NCBI GenBank assembly: GCA_934754505.1
Contig: CAKVIE010000009.1
Span: 1-64,000 of the forward strand
DNA from: an uncultured Candidatus Melainabacteria bacterium
Lineage (GTDB): Bacteria > Cyanobacteriota > Vampirovibrionia > Gastranaerophilales > Gastranaerophilaceae
Length of the DNA: 64,000 bases
Direction of reading: 5' to 3'
Part shown: in pieces, positions 9,199 to 18,543 of the stretch
Numbering within the stretch: the stretch's first letter is position 1
Layout of the letters: each line of letters starts with the position of its first letter
Position numbers and translations under genes: made by a program
Notes under the pieces: generated by a model
The model's database searches: none
What the model was told of the DNA's origin: nothing
Seen by the model: only the letters and a program-made list of their open reading frames with translations

Positions 9199-10771
9199 TT
9201 TCTTCCTTCTTTACAGAATTTTCTTGAGTTATTTCAGCCTGTCTGTTTTTGCGATAACCGTATATCAAATAAATTACAACACCGCCCAAAAGCCAAAGCG
9301 GAAACAACATTGCAGATGTTTCAAGCTGAGGAATAGCTTGTATCATCAAATACATACATATAACAATTCCGAGAAGCGGAAACCACGGACAAAAAGGAAC
9401 TTTAAACGGTCTGATTTTATCAGGCTCCGATTTTCTCATAATTAAAACGCCGACAGATACCATTATAAAACAGGTCAATGTACCAAAAATACAAAGTTCT
9501 GCCGCAACATGTGCATCCATAAAAATACAACCTAACATAACACCAATAGTGGTAATCCACGTCGTTATATAAGGAGTGTTATATTTCGGGTGAATTTTTT
9601 GGAAAGACTTTGGCAAGAAATTATCTCTTGTCATAGCATATAAAATTCTTGTATTCCCATATTGGAAAACCAAAAGTGCAGAAGTCAATCCTGCTAATGC
9701 CCCCAATGAAATCCAACCTGCAATCCAAGGTTGATTAATCATTCTGACAGCGTGAGCTATCGGAGCAAGAATATCAACTTCCCCATATTTTTCAACAGGA
9801 ATAATACCCGTAAAAGCAATGGCAACAAGTCCGTAAATAATTGAACATATAATCAGCGAACCGATTAATCCGATGGGCAAATTCTTTTGAGGATTTTTTG
9901 TTTCCTCTGCTGCCGTCGAAATCGTATCAAATCCTATATAAGCATAAAATATAATAAACGTACTTAAAATTATTCCGCCAAATCCCGCAGGTGCAAACGG
10001 TGTCCAGTTTTCGGGTTTAACATAGAACAAACTTACTCCTACGAAAATCAAAATAACAGCAAGTTTAATAACAACCATTAAAGCCGCTGTTTTTGTTGAT
10101 TCTTTCATACCTTTCAAAATAATCAAGCCCAAAACCAATACTATAAATATTGCAGGTAAATTCATACTAAACGGCAATCCGAAAATATGCGGCAAAACCT
10201 CGTGAGGATCGACATTCAGCTGTTTGCATTTTTCTAAAGCACTCGGAATATCATTTATAAGCCAAATAGGCGGATTTGTTATACAAGAAGGCAAATAATC
10301 CTCAAAACCTCTTAAGAATTGGATTAAATATTCAGTCCAGCTGACCGCAATGGTAATATCACCGATTGCATATTCAAGCATCAAAATCCAACCCATAATC
10401 CAAGCTGCAAACTCGCCCATTGTCGCATAAGTGTATGTATATGCACTTCCTGAAACAGGTATCATAGAAGCAAATTCCGCATAACAAAGTGCAGGACAAA
10501 TACACGCCGCTGCCGCAAGAATAATCGAAATTACAACAGACGGTCCTGCACCGATATTACCGTGGCTTCCGCAAACTGCAGGCCCTATCATAACAAAAAT
10601 TCCACACCCGATTATCGCACTTATTCCAAGAATAATTAAATCAAACGCATTCAATGTTTTTTTGAAACCGTTATGTTTGGATTTTTCTACTAATTCTTCC
10701 GTATCAACAGTTTTCGTTATATTTGAAAAAAATGTTTTTATCTTATCAGAACTACAAAGCACTTTCTTCAT
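9182..10771 (-). CDS. APC-family amino acid permease, second tandem copy
   Basis: A 529-residue paralogue of its two neighbours, with the same GISAIIGCGIF first-helix motif, the GSAYTYTYATMGE segment and the inter-helix soluble insertion. It is closer to the downstream copy than to the upstream one (for example both share CGIFVMIG and AVCGSHG, where the first copy has SGIFVMIG and AACGTAE). That points to two successive duplications. The ATG at 10771 directly follows AGAAGG and overlaps the upstream gene by 20 bases. That unusually tight SD spacing suggests reinitiation by ribosomes finishing the upstream gene. Confidence 0.9.
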   Translation of the reverse strand: MKKVLCSSDKIKTFFSNITKTVDTEELVEKSKHNGFKKTLNAFDLIILGISAIIGCGIFVMIGPAVCGSHGNIGAGPSVVISIILAAAACICPALCYAEFASMIPVSGSAYTYTYATMGEFAAWIMGWILMLEYAIGDITIAVSWTEYLIQFLRGFEDYLPSCITNPPIWLINDIPSALEKCKQLNVDPHEVLPHIFGLPFSMNLPAIFIVLVLGLIILKGMKESTKTAALMVVIKLAVILIFVGVSLFYVKPENWTPFAPAGFGGIILSTFIIFYAYIGFDTISTAAEETKNPQKNLPIGLIGSLIICSIIYGLVAIAFTGIIPVEKYGEVDILAPIAHAVRMINQPWIAGWISLGALAGLTSALLVFQYGNTRILYAMTRDNFLPKSFQKIHPKYNTPYITTWITTIGVMLGCIFMDAHVAAELCIFGTLTCFIMVSVGVLIMRKSEPDKIRPFKVPFCPWFPLLGIVICMYLMIQAIPQLETSAMLFPLWLLGGVVIYLIYGYRKNRQAEITQENSVKKEENESIV

Positions 10772-12338
10772 CCTTCTTTTTTTCCGTAAATCTCTGTAAT
10801 AATTTCTGTTCTTTCAATTCAGCTTCACGATTTTTTCTGTAACCGTAAACCGAATAAATCCAAACACCTGCCAAAAGCCATATCGGGAAAATCAAAGCAG
10901 CTCTTTCAAGCTGAGGCATCGATTTAAACAACAATGCCATACATATCAAAATCCCCAATATTGGAAATAAAGGACAAAATGGCACTTTAAAAGGTCTTTC
11001 AATGTTCGGGTAAATTTTTCTTGAAATAATAACACCTGCACAAACAAGCATAAAACAAAGCAAAGTTCCGCAAATGCAAAGCTGTGCCGCAACGCTCATA
11101 TCAACAAAAAATCCGCAAATGATAACCGTAAGGGTCAAAAACCAAATAGCGAAATGAGGTGTTTTATATTTCGGATGTCTTAATCTCATAATTTTAGGCA
11201 AAAAGTTATCTCTTGCCATTGCATACAAAACTCTTGAGCAGGCATATTGCAACACCAATAAAACCGAAGTCAAACCTGCCAAGGCACCTAAAGAAATCCA
11301 GCCTGCAATCCAATCTTGATGAATAAGCCTTGTTATGTGAGCTATCGGAGCATGAATATTCACTGTCGGATACATTTCAACAGGAACAACGCCTGTAAAT
11401 ACAAGTGCAACGGCAACATAAACTAAAGTCGCAACGGCTAACGTACCTAAAATACCTATCGGAAGGTTTTTTTGAGGATTCTTGGTTTCTTCTGCTGTCG
11501 TAGCAAGTGCATCGAAACCTAAAAACGCAAAAAATATAATAAAAGTACCTAAAACTACTCCCTCAATTCCGTTTGGAACAAAAGGAACCCAATTTGACGG
11601 TTTAACGTAAAAAGCCCCAACCCCGACAAATAAAAAAATTACAGCCATTTTTATAATAACCATAAGAGTCGCTGTTTGTGTTGATTCTTTTGTTCCTTTT
11701 GTCAAAATTGAAGCCATAACAATCAAAATAAATATAGCGGGTAAATTTAACGCAATAGGAATTCCAAATATTTGAGGAATATTTACAGTCGGGTCAAGCC
11801 CTAAAGCCTGATATTTAGCAACAGCTGTATTGTAATCAAAAGTCAACCACAAGGGGGGTTGAATGAGCCATTCAGGCAAATAATCTTCAAATCCTTGTAA
11901 GAACTGAAACAAATATCCCGACCATGCCGCAGAAATTGTTATGTTGCTTATACCGTATTCCAAAATTATAACCCAGCCTGTTATCCAAGCAGCAAGTTCA
12001 CCCATTGTTGCATAAGTATAAGTATAAGAACTTCCCGAATCAGGAATTGCAGATGCAAATTCCGCATAACATAATGCAGGAAAAACACATGCCAAAGCCG
12101 CTAAAACAATAGATATGATTAAAGACGGGCCTGCACCCACATGCTCTGCCGTACCGCAGGCAGCTTCGCCAATCATAACAAAAATTCCCGACCCGATAAC
12201 CGCACTTATACCCAAAATCAAGATATCAAGCCAGCCAAGGGTTCTTTGCGTATTGTCCGCTTTAGAACGAGCTATTATCTTTTCGGGTGAACGTCTTTTG
12301 AATACGTTTTTCAAAAACCCTAAAGGATTTTCCGTCAT
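10752..12338 (-). CDS. APC-family amino acid permease, first tandem copy
   Basis: The 528-residue first copy of the permease triplet, transcribed directly after glyQ with only two bases between the glyQ stop and this ATG (12338). AAGGGA lies five bases upstream of the start, inside the end of glyQ. Topology and motifs are as in the other two copies (GISAVIGSGIF in helix 1, SSYTYTYATMGE in helix 3). It is the most diverged of the three. Linkage to a glycyl-tRNA synthetase gene makes an amino-acid substrate plausible, but glycine specificity is only a guess. Confidence 0.9.
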   Translation of the reverse strand: MTENPLGFLKNVFKRRSPEKIIARSKADNTQRTLGWLDILILGISAVIGSGIFVMIGEAACGTAEHVGAGPSLIISIVLAALACVFPALCYAEFASAIPDSGSSYTYTYATMGELAAWITGWVIILEYGISNITISAAWSGYLFQFLQGFEDYLPEWLIQPPLWLTFDYNTAVAKYQALGLDPTVNIPQIFGIPIALNLPAIFILIVMASILTKGTKESTQTATLMVIIKMAVIFLFVGVGAFYVKPSNWVPFVPNGIEGVVLGTFIIFFAFLGFDALATTAEETKNPQKNLPIGILGTLAVATLVYVAVALVFTGVVPVEMYPTVNIHAPIAHITRLIHQDWIAGWISLGALAGLTSVLLVLQYACSRVLYAMARDNFLPKIMRLRHPKYKTPHFAIWFLTLTVIICGFFVDMSVAAQLCICGTLLCFMLVCAGVIISRKIYPNIERPFKVPFCPLFPILGILICMALLFKSMPQLERAALIFPIWLLAGVWIYSVYGYRKNREAELKEQKLLQRFTEKKKDEESAL

Positions 12339-12340
12339 TT

Positions 12341-13222
12341 TTATCCCTTATTTTTCAATAGCGGGAATCCTAAAGCCTCTCTTTGTTCTACATATAAATG
12401 TGCAACTGCAGATGCTAATTTTCTTATTCTGTTAATAAAATTCATACGTTCATCTTTTCCGATAACACCTCTTGCATCAAGAAGGTTAAAGGTATGAGAA
12501 CATTTCAACACATAATCATAAGCAGGAAGTACAAGTTTTGCTTCCATACAAGCTTCAGCTTCTTCTTTAAAAGCATCAAAAAGCTTGAAAAGTCTGTCTG
12601 CATTTGAATATTCAAAATTATATTTTGATTGTTCTATTTCGTTCTGTAAGAAAATTTCACCGTATTTCAATTTGTTATTCCACATTACATCGTAAACGGA
12701 ATTAACATTTTGAAGGTACATAGCAATTCTTTCAAGCCCGTAAGTAAGCTCTAAAGCAACGGGTTTTACTTCAACACCGCCGACTTGTTGGAAATACGTA
12801 AATTGAGTTATTTCCATACCGTCAAGCCATACTTCCCAGCCGACACCTGCTGCACCCAAAGTCGGTGATTCCCAGTTATCTTCTACAAATCTCACATCAT
12901 GTTTTGACAAATCAATACCCATTGCCTCAAGGCTCTTTAAATAAACCTCTTGAGCATCTTCGGGAGATGGTTTGAGAATTACCTGAAATTGATAATAATG
13001 ACCGAGTCTGTTCGGATTTTCGCCATATCTTGAATCCGTCGGACGGCGGCAAGGTTCTATCATTGCCGTATGCCAAGGTTCAGGTCCCAATGAACGCAAA
13101 AACGTTGCAGGGTTCATTGTACTTGCACCTTTTTCAATATCATACGGTTGTTGAATTATACACCCGTAATCCGACCAATATTTTGATAAATTAAAAACCA
13201 ATTCTTGAAAAGTTAGTCCCAA
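12341..13222 (-). CDS. glyQ: Glycyl-tRNA synthetase alpha subunit
   Basis: A 293-residue class II synthetase alpha chain of the alpha2-beta2 bacterial GlyRS, which charges tRNA-Gly. The N-terminus ([30 protein letters not shown]) and the [17 protein letters not shown] motif are diagnostic, and the length is normal. The only possible start is TTG at 13222: AAAGGA is nine bases upstream and an in-frame TGA lies two codons before it. The beta-subunit gene glyS, often next to glyQ, is not here; three permease genes follow instead. A good promoter precedes the gene. No T-box leader is present, so control by uncharged tRNA is not evident. Confidence 0.97.
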   Translation of the reverse strand: MGLTFQELVFNLSKYWSDYGCIIQQPYDIEKGASTMNPATFLRSLGPEPWHTAMIEPCRRPTDSRYGENPNRLGHYYQFQVILKPSPEDAQEVYLKSLEAMGIDLSKHDVRFVEDNWESPTLGAAGVGWEVWLDGMEITQFTYFQQVGGVEVKPVALELTYGLERIAMYLQNVNSVYDVMWNNKLKYGEIFLQNEIEQSKYNFEYSNADRLFKLFDAFKEEAEACMEAKLVLPAYDYVLKCSHTFNLLDARGVIGKDERMNFINRIRKLASAVAHLYVEQREALGFPLLKNKG

Positions 13223-13253
13223 AACTCAATTCCTTTATTGACTGTCAAATACA

Positions 13254-13282
13254 ATTTTATTCCTAAAAGAAAAAAATATCAA
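13254..13282 (-). promoter_or_regulatory. Promoter of the glyQ-permease operon
   Basis: On the minus strand TTGATA (13277-13282) and TAAAAT (13254-13259) are separated by 17 bases. The expected transcription start is near 13247, giving a leader of about 25 bases before the TTG start codon. Confidence 0.65.
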
Positions 13283-13309
13283 TATTTATATGAACAAGTT
13301 TAAAATTTC

Positions 13310-14089
13310 TTATTCAAAAATAACGCCGCATTCTCTCGGATTTCTTCCTTTGTCTTGTTTTTCGCCGTATTTTGCAATTACAAAACAAAAATCGTCATTA
13401 TCTTTTTTATCATAAATTCTGCAAATAAAATCCTCACCGAAGTGAAAAATTTCGCATTTTAAAATATCATCTAAAAAAGCTTCTTTAAGAAATTTCGTTT
13501 TATATCCCGAAACGCTGTATTTATCAAAATACTCGGACGGCACTGTTTCCATAGCCATTCCGATATATGAAAGATTATTCACGTGGTGATTAAAATCCAA
13601 ATCCCGAACAGTTACGGCATGTTCATGTTCGGCAATTTTTTCACCATCTGTTTTATAAATTACTTTTTCTCTTTCACCGAAAATTTTTTCATCACAAACC
13701 TCAAAAGGTTTCAAAATTTCTTTTGTTTTAACGGGACGTTTTGTATTCATATCAAGCAGATACCAGCAGCTGTCACCTTTTGCAATCTCTTTTCCTCTAT
13801 GAAAAATTCTGAAATCCGCAAAAGTTTTTGAAATAGTTTTTTCGGAAATCCACATCTCAACAAAAAATTCCTCACTCCAGTAAGGCATACTTTCCAAAAA
13901 TTCGATATGCAAATCCGAAATAACCCAAATCAAGCCGTTATCGCAAACATCAAAAGCCGCAAGATTATTTTTTGCACAATAGAGAGCAAATGTTTCTTGA
14001 AAATACTTTGCAGCGGCTATTTTGGTCAAATGATAGTTAATATCCATATCTCCACTGCCGACAAAATATTTTTTCACAAACTTTGACAT
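13310..14089 (-). CDS. Acyl-ACP thioesterase (FatA/FatB type)
   Basis: A 259-residue double hot-dog thioesterase that would release free fatty acids from acyl carrier protein in the cytoplasm. The first hot-dog begins at VGSGDMDINYH. The second carries the catalytic-region motif DLDFNHHVNN, with the conserved Asn and His. The length fits bacterial members. A GTG at 14098 is open in frame, but AAAAGG is eight bases before the ATG at 14089, which is preferred. The PIG-L deacetylase gene lies 12 bases upstream on the same strand, so the two are probably co-transcribed. Confidence 0.85.
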   Translation of the reverse strand: MSKFVKKYFVGSGDMDINYHLTKIAAAKYFQETFALYCAKNNLAAFDVCDNGLIWVISDLHIEFLESMPYWSEEFFVEMWISEKTISKTFADFRIFHRGKEIAKGDSCWYLLDMNTKRPVKTKEILKPFEVCDEKIFGEREKVIYKTDGEKIAEHEHAVTVRDLDFNHHVNNLSYIGMAMETVPSEYFDKYSVSGYKTKFLKEAFLDDILKCEIFHFGEDFICRIYDKKDNDDFCFVIAKYGEKQDKGRNPRECGVIFE

Positions 14090-14101
14090 TTTAAACACCT
14101 T

Positions 14102-14839
14102 TTAAATATATATTTTTTTCACAAGATTTACGAAAGTTTTTTCGTCCAAAGCCAAAAAAGCCTCAGCATTTTTGACATTCGGCATCAAAGCTCTATATTC
14201 ACTCAATCCCATAGAAGCAGGCAAATAATTTCTCAAAGCCATTTGAGATTTATGAGCTTCAAGCATTTTAGCTTTAATTTCAGCCGTTTCCGAAATATCA
14301 ATAAATCTGTTCGGAAGTGCCAAGGTTGACCAAACTTCGTAAAATACAATTTGAATTGTATCTTTATGAGGTTTATTTTTAAGCAATTTTTTAACCAAAA
14401 TTGCAACTGATTTATGGTCTTTATGTGTATCAATCAAATTCGGGATAAAAATATAGTCATATCCGCTTATATCAAGAGTTTCAAGTTTATCATAGCCTGC
14501 AATAACATCTCTGTCTGGAATACCGATAACTTTTGCGGAATTAACACCTGCAATGTTCATGGCATTTAAAAATTCTTCTTCACGAACTTTTTTCGCTTCA
14601 TCATAAGGCAATGATTTCAAGCCTTTTGCCCCGTCTGTCAAACAAATGACATCAAAATTTTTCGGATATTTGGCAAGCGTTCCGCCGACGCCTAAACTTT
14701 CATCATCGGCATGCGGTGCTATCACAAGTGCTTTATCGGTTTCATTGATTATTAACGGATATTGTTTTGTGTTGATTGAAAGATAAAATTTATATATTTC
14801 AGGCAACAATTTATTAAAAACTAACTGTTTCAAATTCAT
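14102..14839 (-). CDS. PIG-L/LmbE family deacetylase
   Basis: A 245-residue member of the LmbE/PIG-L zinc-dependent N-acetylglucosamine deacetylase family. The metal-binding motif PHADDESLG is at about residues 47-55 and the distal His is in DTHKDHKS. Substrates in the family include GlcNAc on lipids, mycothiol-type precursors and glycans; here the substrate is unknown. Flanking glycosyltransferase genes would suit an envelope glycan. The reading frame is open to a GTG at 14848, but the GAGG sequence is correctly spaced (eight bases) for the ATG at 14839. Confidence 0.85.
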   Translation of the reverse strand: MNLKQLVFNKLLPEIYKFYLSINTKQYPLIINETDKALVIAPHADDESLGVGGTLAKYPKNFDVICLTDGAKGLKSLPYDEAKKVREEEFLNAMNIAGVNSAKVIGIPDRDVIAGYDKLETLDISGYDYIFIPNLIDTHKDHKSVAILVKKLLKNKPHKDTIQIVFYEVWSTLALPNRFIDISETAEIKAKMLEAHKSQMALRNYLPASMGLSEYRALMPNVKNAEAFLALDEKTFVNLVKKIYI

Positions 14840-14960
14840 ATTTTTCACCTCACAAAAATATTAGCCGAAATAAATTTTTTATTCAATTTAATTTGTTTAT
14901 TTCCTGATTTTTTTATAATATAAATAGTACAAAATAATTTTCGGATTTTGAGGAGAAAAA

Positions 14961-15743
14961 ATGGCAAAAATCAGTGTATGCATAAATTCTTTAAACAGTG
15001 AAAAAACGCTTGAAAATACATTAAAAGCCTTGTCAAAAGCATACGAAATAATATTATGCGATATGCACTCCGACGACAACTCCCCGAAAATCGCCGAAAA
15101 ATACGGAGCAAAAGTTGTTTATCACGAAAGAGCAAATTATGCCGAAGTTGCAAGAAACTTCTGCATTTCTCACGCCACAGGCGATTGGATTTTGGTTGTT
15201 GATACAGATGAAGTTGTTCCGGAAAAATTATGGAACTTTTTAAACGATTTTGCCGACAAAGCCGACCGAGGCGAAAATGAATACACAACCGTCGCATTCC
15301 CTATCCAAGACTACGTTTTCAACAAACCTATGCATTGTATGTACAGAAAAAGCGTAAAACGTTTCTGGAAAAAAGGCTGTGCAGAATACACAACACAAGT
15401 TCATGGAATGGTTCACACTACAAACGGCAACGATTTCGCCATAAATCCCAAACACAAAGAACTCGCTCTGGAACACTATCACGTCGATTCCTTTGAATCT
15501 TATATTGAAAAAATTAACCGCTATACAACCCTCGAAATGGAAAAATTTAAAACAAGAAACAAAAAATTCTCGCTATCTATGATTTTTATCAGACCGCTTT
15601 TGGAATTTTGCAAAATTTATTTCCTCAAACAAGGCTTTAAAGACGGTCTTTTGGGCTTTATCATGGCGGGCATGCATACCTTCTACCAATTTTCAAGAAG
15701 TGCAAAAATGTATGAATACAACGTCATAAAAAAATTGTTCTGA
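14961..15743 (+). CDS. WaaE/KdtX-like family 2 glycosyltransferase
   Basis: A 260-residue GT2 enzyme resembling the LPS core beta-1,4-glucosyltransferase group. The motifs are ISVCINSLNSEKTLENT at the N-terminus, CDMHSDDNSPKIAEKY, and the Asp triad in VVDTDEVVPEKLW. An arginine/aromatic-rich C-terminal half would sit on the membrane surface. It would add a sugar to a lipid-linked envelope glycan from a nucleotide-sugar donor; the acceptor is unknown. AGGAG lies six bases from the ATG. It is transcribed divergently from the PIG-L/thioesterase pair, whose substrates may belong to the same envelope pathway. Confidence 0.85.
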   Translation: MAKISVCINSLNSEKTLENTLKALSKAYEIILCDMHSDDNSPKIAEKYGAKVVYHERANYAEVARNFCISHATGDWILVVDTDEVVPEKLWNFLNDFADKADRGENEYTTVAFPIQDYVFNKPMHCMYRKSVKRFWKKGCAEYTTQVHGMVHTTNGNDFAINPKHKELALEHYHVDSFESYIEKINRYTTLEMEKFKTRNKKFSLSMIFIRPLLEFCKIYFLKQGFKDGLLGFIMAGMHTFYQFSRSAKMYEYNVIKKLF

Positions 15744-15784
15744 TTTATAAAACCAAAACAATGTTTTTATTGAATTTCTATTTT

Positions 15785-16813
15785 TTATTGTTGAGGAGCT
15801 TGTTGAGCTTTAGCCTTGCAAGAGTCTTCATAAGCCTTTAACTCTGCTCTTGCACCGTCAATTATGCTGTCGAAAGCCTCAACCATTTTAGGATCAAATT
15901 GAATTCCGCTCATTTTATGAATGACATCAATAGCTTCTTCAGGCGATTTAGGTGCTCTGTAAGCTCTTGATGAAACCATTGCATCGTAAGCATCTGCAAT
16001 AGCAATAATTCTTGAACCTAAAGGAATAGATTCACCCTGCAATCCTGACGGATAACCTGCACCGTTGTAAAATTCATGGTGATATTTAATAATTTCAACA
16101 ACATCTTTTAATTGCTTAATATCCTCAAGAATTCTAACTCCGTGCTTAACGTGATTTTTGATTTCTGTCCAATCATTTTCATCAAGTTTATCAATTTTGT
16201 AAATGATATTATCCGAAACACCTATCATACCAATATCATGGAGCATTGCAGCAAGTTCAATTTTATTTATAGTATCCTTATCAAGATTTAATACCTTTGC
16301 AATTTTTACGGCAAAGAACGTAACACGTCTGCTTCTGCCCATTGTAAACGAATCTTTTGCGTCCATTGCTTCAATAATAGCTTTTATTGTACCTGTAAAC
16401 AAATCCTTTAAGTCATTTATCAAAGAAGCATTATCCAGCTTCAACTGCAAATATTCAAGCGTATTTGCAACGGTTAAAAGAAGTTCACTCGGCTCATAAG
16501 GCTTTTTGATATAACGATAAATCTTTGCATAGTTAATTGCATCAATCAAAATAACAGAATCAGTATAAGCTGTTACTAATAAACGCATTGTATCCGGATA
16601 GTTATCGTAAACCCTTTTCAAAAACTCAACACCGTCCATCTCGGGCATTTTGTGGTCTGAAATTACCAAATCGATATGGTTTTTGCTTAATATATCCAAA
16701 GCCTCAATAGGAGATGTAGTTTTTATTAATTCGTATTTTCCCCGCAAAGTTCTATACAACAAAGCAAGGTTATCGGGTTCATCATCTACTAATAATATTT
16801 TGTACATATCCAT
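15785..16813 (-). CDS. Response regulator with HD-GYP domain
   Basis: A 342-residue two-domain protein. Residues 1-120 form a receiver domain with the phospho-acceptor Asp53 in LVISDHKMPEMDG and the Lys of YIKKPYEP. Residues 140-325 form an HD-GYP domain with HD at 192-193, HHE at 245-247 and GAGYP at 251-255, which in the family hydrolyses cyclic di-GMP. In HHEFYNG an Asn replaces the Asp usual before Gly. The C-terminus is a short Ala/Gln tail. The ATG at 16813 lies one base after the kinase stop codon, and its SD (GAGG) is inside the kinase gene, so translation is probably coupled. The kinase is the obvious partner. Confidence 0.92.
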   Translation of the reverse strand: MDMYKILLVDDEPDNLALLYRTLRGKYELIKTTSPIEALDILSKNHIDLVISDHKMPEMDGVEFLKRVYDNYPDTMRLLVTAYTDSVILIDAINYAKIYRYIKKPYEPSELLLTVANTLEYLQLKLDNASLINDLKDLFTGTIKAIIEAMDAKDSFTMGRSRRVTFFAVKIAKVLNLDKDTINKIELAAMLHDIGMIGVSDNIIYKIDKLDENDWTEIKNHVKHGVRILEDIKQLKDVVEIIKYHHEFYNGAGYPSGLQGESIPLGSRIIAIADAYDAMVSSRAYRAPKSPEEAIDVIHKMSGIQFDPKMVEAFDSIIDGARAELKAYEDSCKAKAQQAPQQ

Positions 16814-16814
16814 A

Positions 16815-18524
16815 CTATATTACCTCGATATCATCTTTATTTTCTATAATTTGTTGTTGGTGAACAAAAACCAACGGCAATTTAATTGTAAATGTTGTTC
16901 CTTGTCCTTCTTCAGAATCTACAGTAATTGTACCTTTATGGTTTTTTATTACTTTATAACTGATTGATAAGCCCAACCCTGTTCCTTGTCCGACAGGTTT
17001 CGTCGTGAAGAAAGGATTAAAGATTTTATCTTTTGTTTCCTCAGACATACCTTTGCCGTTATCTTTGATTTCAATATAGGCAAATTTTGCGTCTTTACTT
17101 ATCGTTACCCAAACTTCGCCTTTATTATCTTTTGCTTTATCCGCAACGGCAAATGCCGCATTGTCCAAAATATTCATAAATACTTGATTTAACTGACCGC
17201 CATAAGCCTCTATTTTCGGCACATCTTCGTGATAATCTTTGTGAACGGTTATGCCATGTTTGAATTTATTGTTCAAAATGTTCAAAGTAGAATCAATTTC
17301 TTTCGGTAAATCAACGTTTGTAATAGCTGATTCTTCCATTCTTGAGAAGTCTTTAAGGTTCAAAATAATATTTTTGGTTCTTTCCGTACCTTCGTGGCAA
17401 CTCTTAATCAAGTCAGGCAAATCTTCTTTCAAGAAATCATATTCAACTTCTTTCAAAAGCTTGTCACATTCTGCCTTATGCTCCGGTGTTAAGTCACCTG
17501 AATATTCAATATATTTATCAATTATCATAAATAAATCATTTGAATAATTCTTCAAATGAGTCATATTGCCGTAAATGAAGTTAATCGGGTTATTAATTTC
17601 GTGCATAATACCCGCAACAAGTTCACCTAACGATTTCATTTTTTCAGAGTGAACCATCATTGCTTGGGTATTTTGAAGTTCTTTTATAGCTTCTTTTAAC
17701 TGTTGAGTTCTTTCTTGAACTTTATGTTCCAAAGAACTATACAATTTTTGAATAGAATCCGCCATGCCGTTGTAGGAATCAATCAACTCGTTAAATTCAA
17801 TAAAAGATGTTCTATCAATACGTTCCGTCAAATCACCGCTTGCAAAAGCACCCGTTGTTTGAATAAGTGCCTTTACAGGTTTTAGAATTTTCCTGTACAA
17901 ACCGCCCGTCAGCCAAAGTCCGAGAAACAAACTTATAAATAATGCAAACAATATAGGCTTAAGTATATTTTTAACCTGTTCCATAAAAGTTTCATCGACT
18001 CTAAAACCGATATAGACATTAAATTTCGGAGTTTTTTGGACTTTGCACTCCGTATTTAACATTTTATTTTGAGATAATGATGAACGACTTATAGTATTGC
18101 CGTCGATTGCGGGGTTTATTATTGACGAATATAACAAATATGAATCAGAAGAATCCGTAACAACGCAATATGAAATCAAACGGCTTTTTATCATCGGTTG
18201 AATTGTTTCATCAAGAATAGACATATTGTTATTGTTAAGGTGGTTTACAATCGTTGCAACAATATTATTTGAAATTGCCTCTTTCAAATAATTTGTTCTG
18301 TCGTAAATGCTGTTATCAAGTTTTTGAACAACAGAAATAAATGCAAGGAAAATCACCAAAAGCACGGTTACGAGCATTACCGTAATACCGCCGAAGAATA
18401 CGGTGCTTATTCTTTTTTCGCCACGTTTAATATATTTAACCTCACGGGCAATGGTATCTTTTATTCTTTTTCCCAAAGGTTGTTTTTTTTTCGATTTTGA
18501 TTTTTTAAGTTGCTTTGCTGCCAT
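16815..18524 (-). CDS. Membrane sensor histidine kinase with HAMP
   Basis: A 569-residue kinase. Transmembrane helix 1 is about residues 41-67, a periplasmic sensor region spans about 68-188, helix 2 is 190-210, HAMP 211-263, then a coiled coil. The H-box GELVAGIMHEINNP carries the phospho-acceptor His308, and a HATPase_c domain has DNGKGM and GTGLGLSI. The first 35 residues are an unusually basic cytoplasmic tail. It would phosphorylate the HD-GYP regulator encoded directly downstream. The upstream gene encodes a PilZ protein, so the operon links an external signal to cyclic di-GMP turnover and sensing. SD GGAAG precedes the ATG. Confidence 0.92.
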   Translation of the reverse strand: MAAKQLKKSKSKKKQPLGKRIKDTIAREVKYIKRGEKRISTVFFGGITVMLVTVLLVIFLAFISVVQKLDNSIYDRTNYLKEAISNNIVATIVNHLNNNNMSILDETIQPMIKSRLISYCVVTDSSDSYLLYSSIINPAIDGNTISRSSLSQNKMLNTECKVQKTPKFNVYIGFRVDETFMEQVKNILKPILFALFISLFLGLWLTGGLYRKILKPVKALIQTTGAFASGDLTERIDRTSFIEFNELIDSYNGMADSIQKLYSSLEHKVQERTQQLKEAIKELQNTQAMMVHSEKMKSLGELVAGIMHEINNPINFIYGNMTHLKNYSNDLFMIIDKYIEYSGDLTPEHKAECDKLLKEVEYDFLKEDLPDLIKSCHEGTERTKNIILNLKDFSRMEESAITNVDLPKEIDSTLNILNNKFKHGITVHKDYHEDVPKIEAYGGQLNQVFMNILDNAAFAVADKAKDNKGEVWVTISKDAKFAYIEIKDNGKGMSEETKDKIFNPFFTTKPVGQGTGLGLSISYKVIKNHKGTITVDSEEGQGTTFTIKLPLVFVHQQQIIENKDDIEVI

Positions 18525-18543
18525 ATAACATAACTTCCCGTTG

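Noticed and set aside
13223..13309. T-box riboswitch before glyQ
   Set aside because: The predicted leader is only about 25 bases. There is no T-box sequence, specifier stem or terminator/antiterminator.
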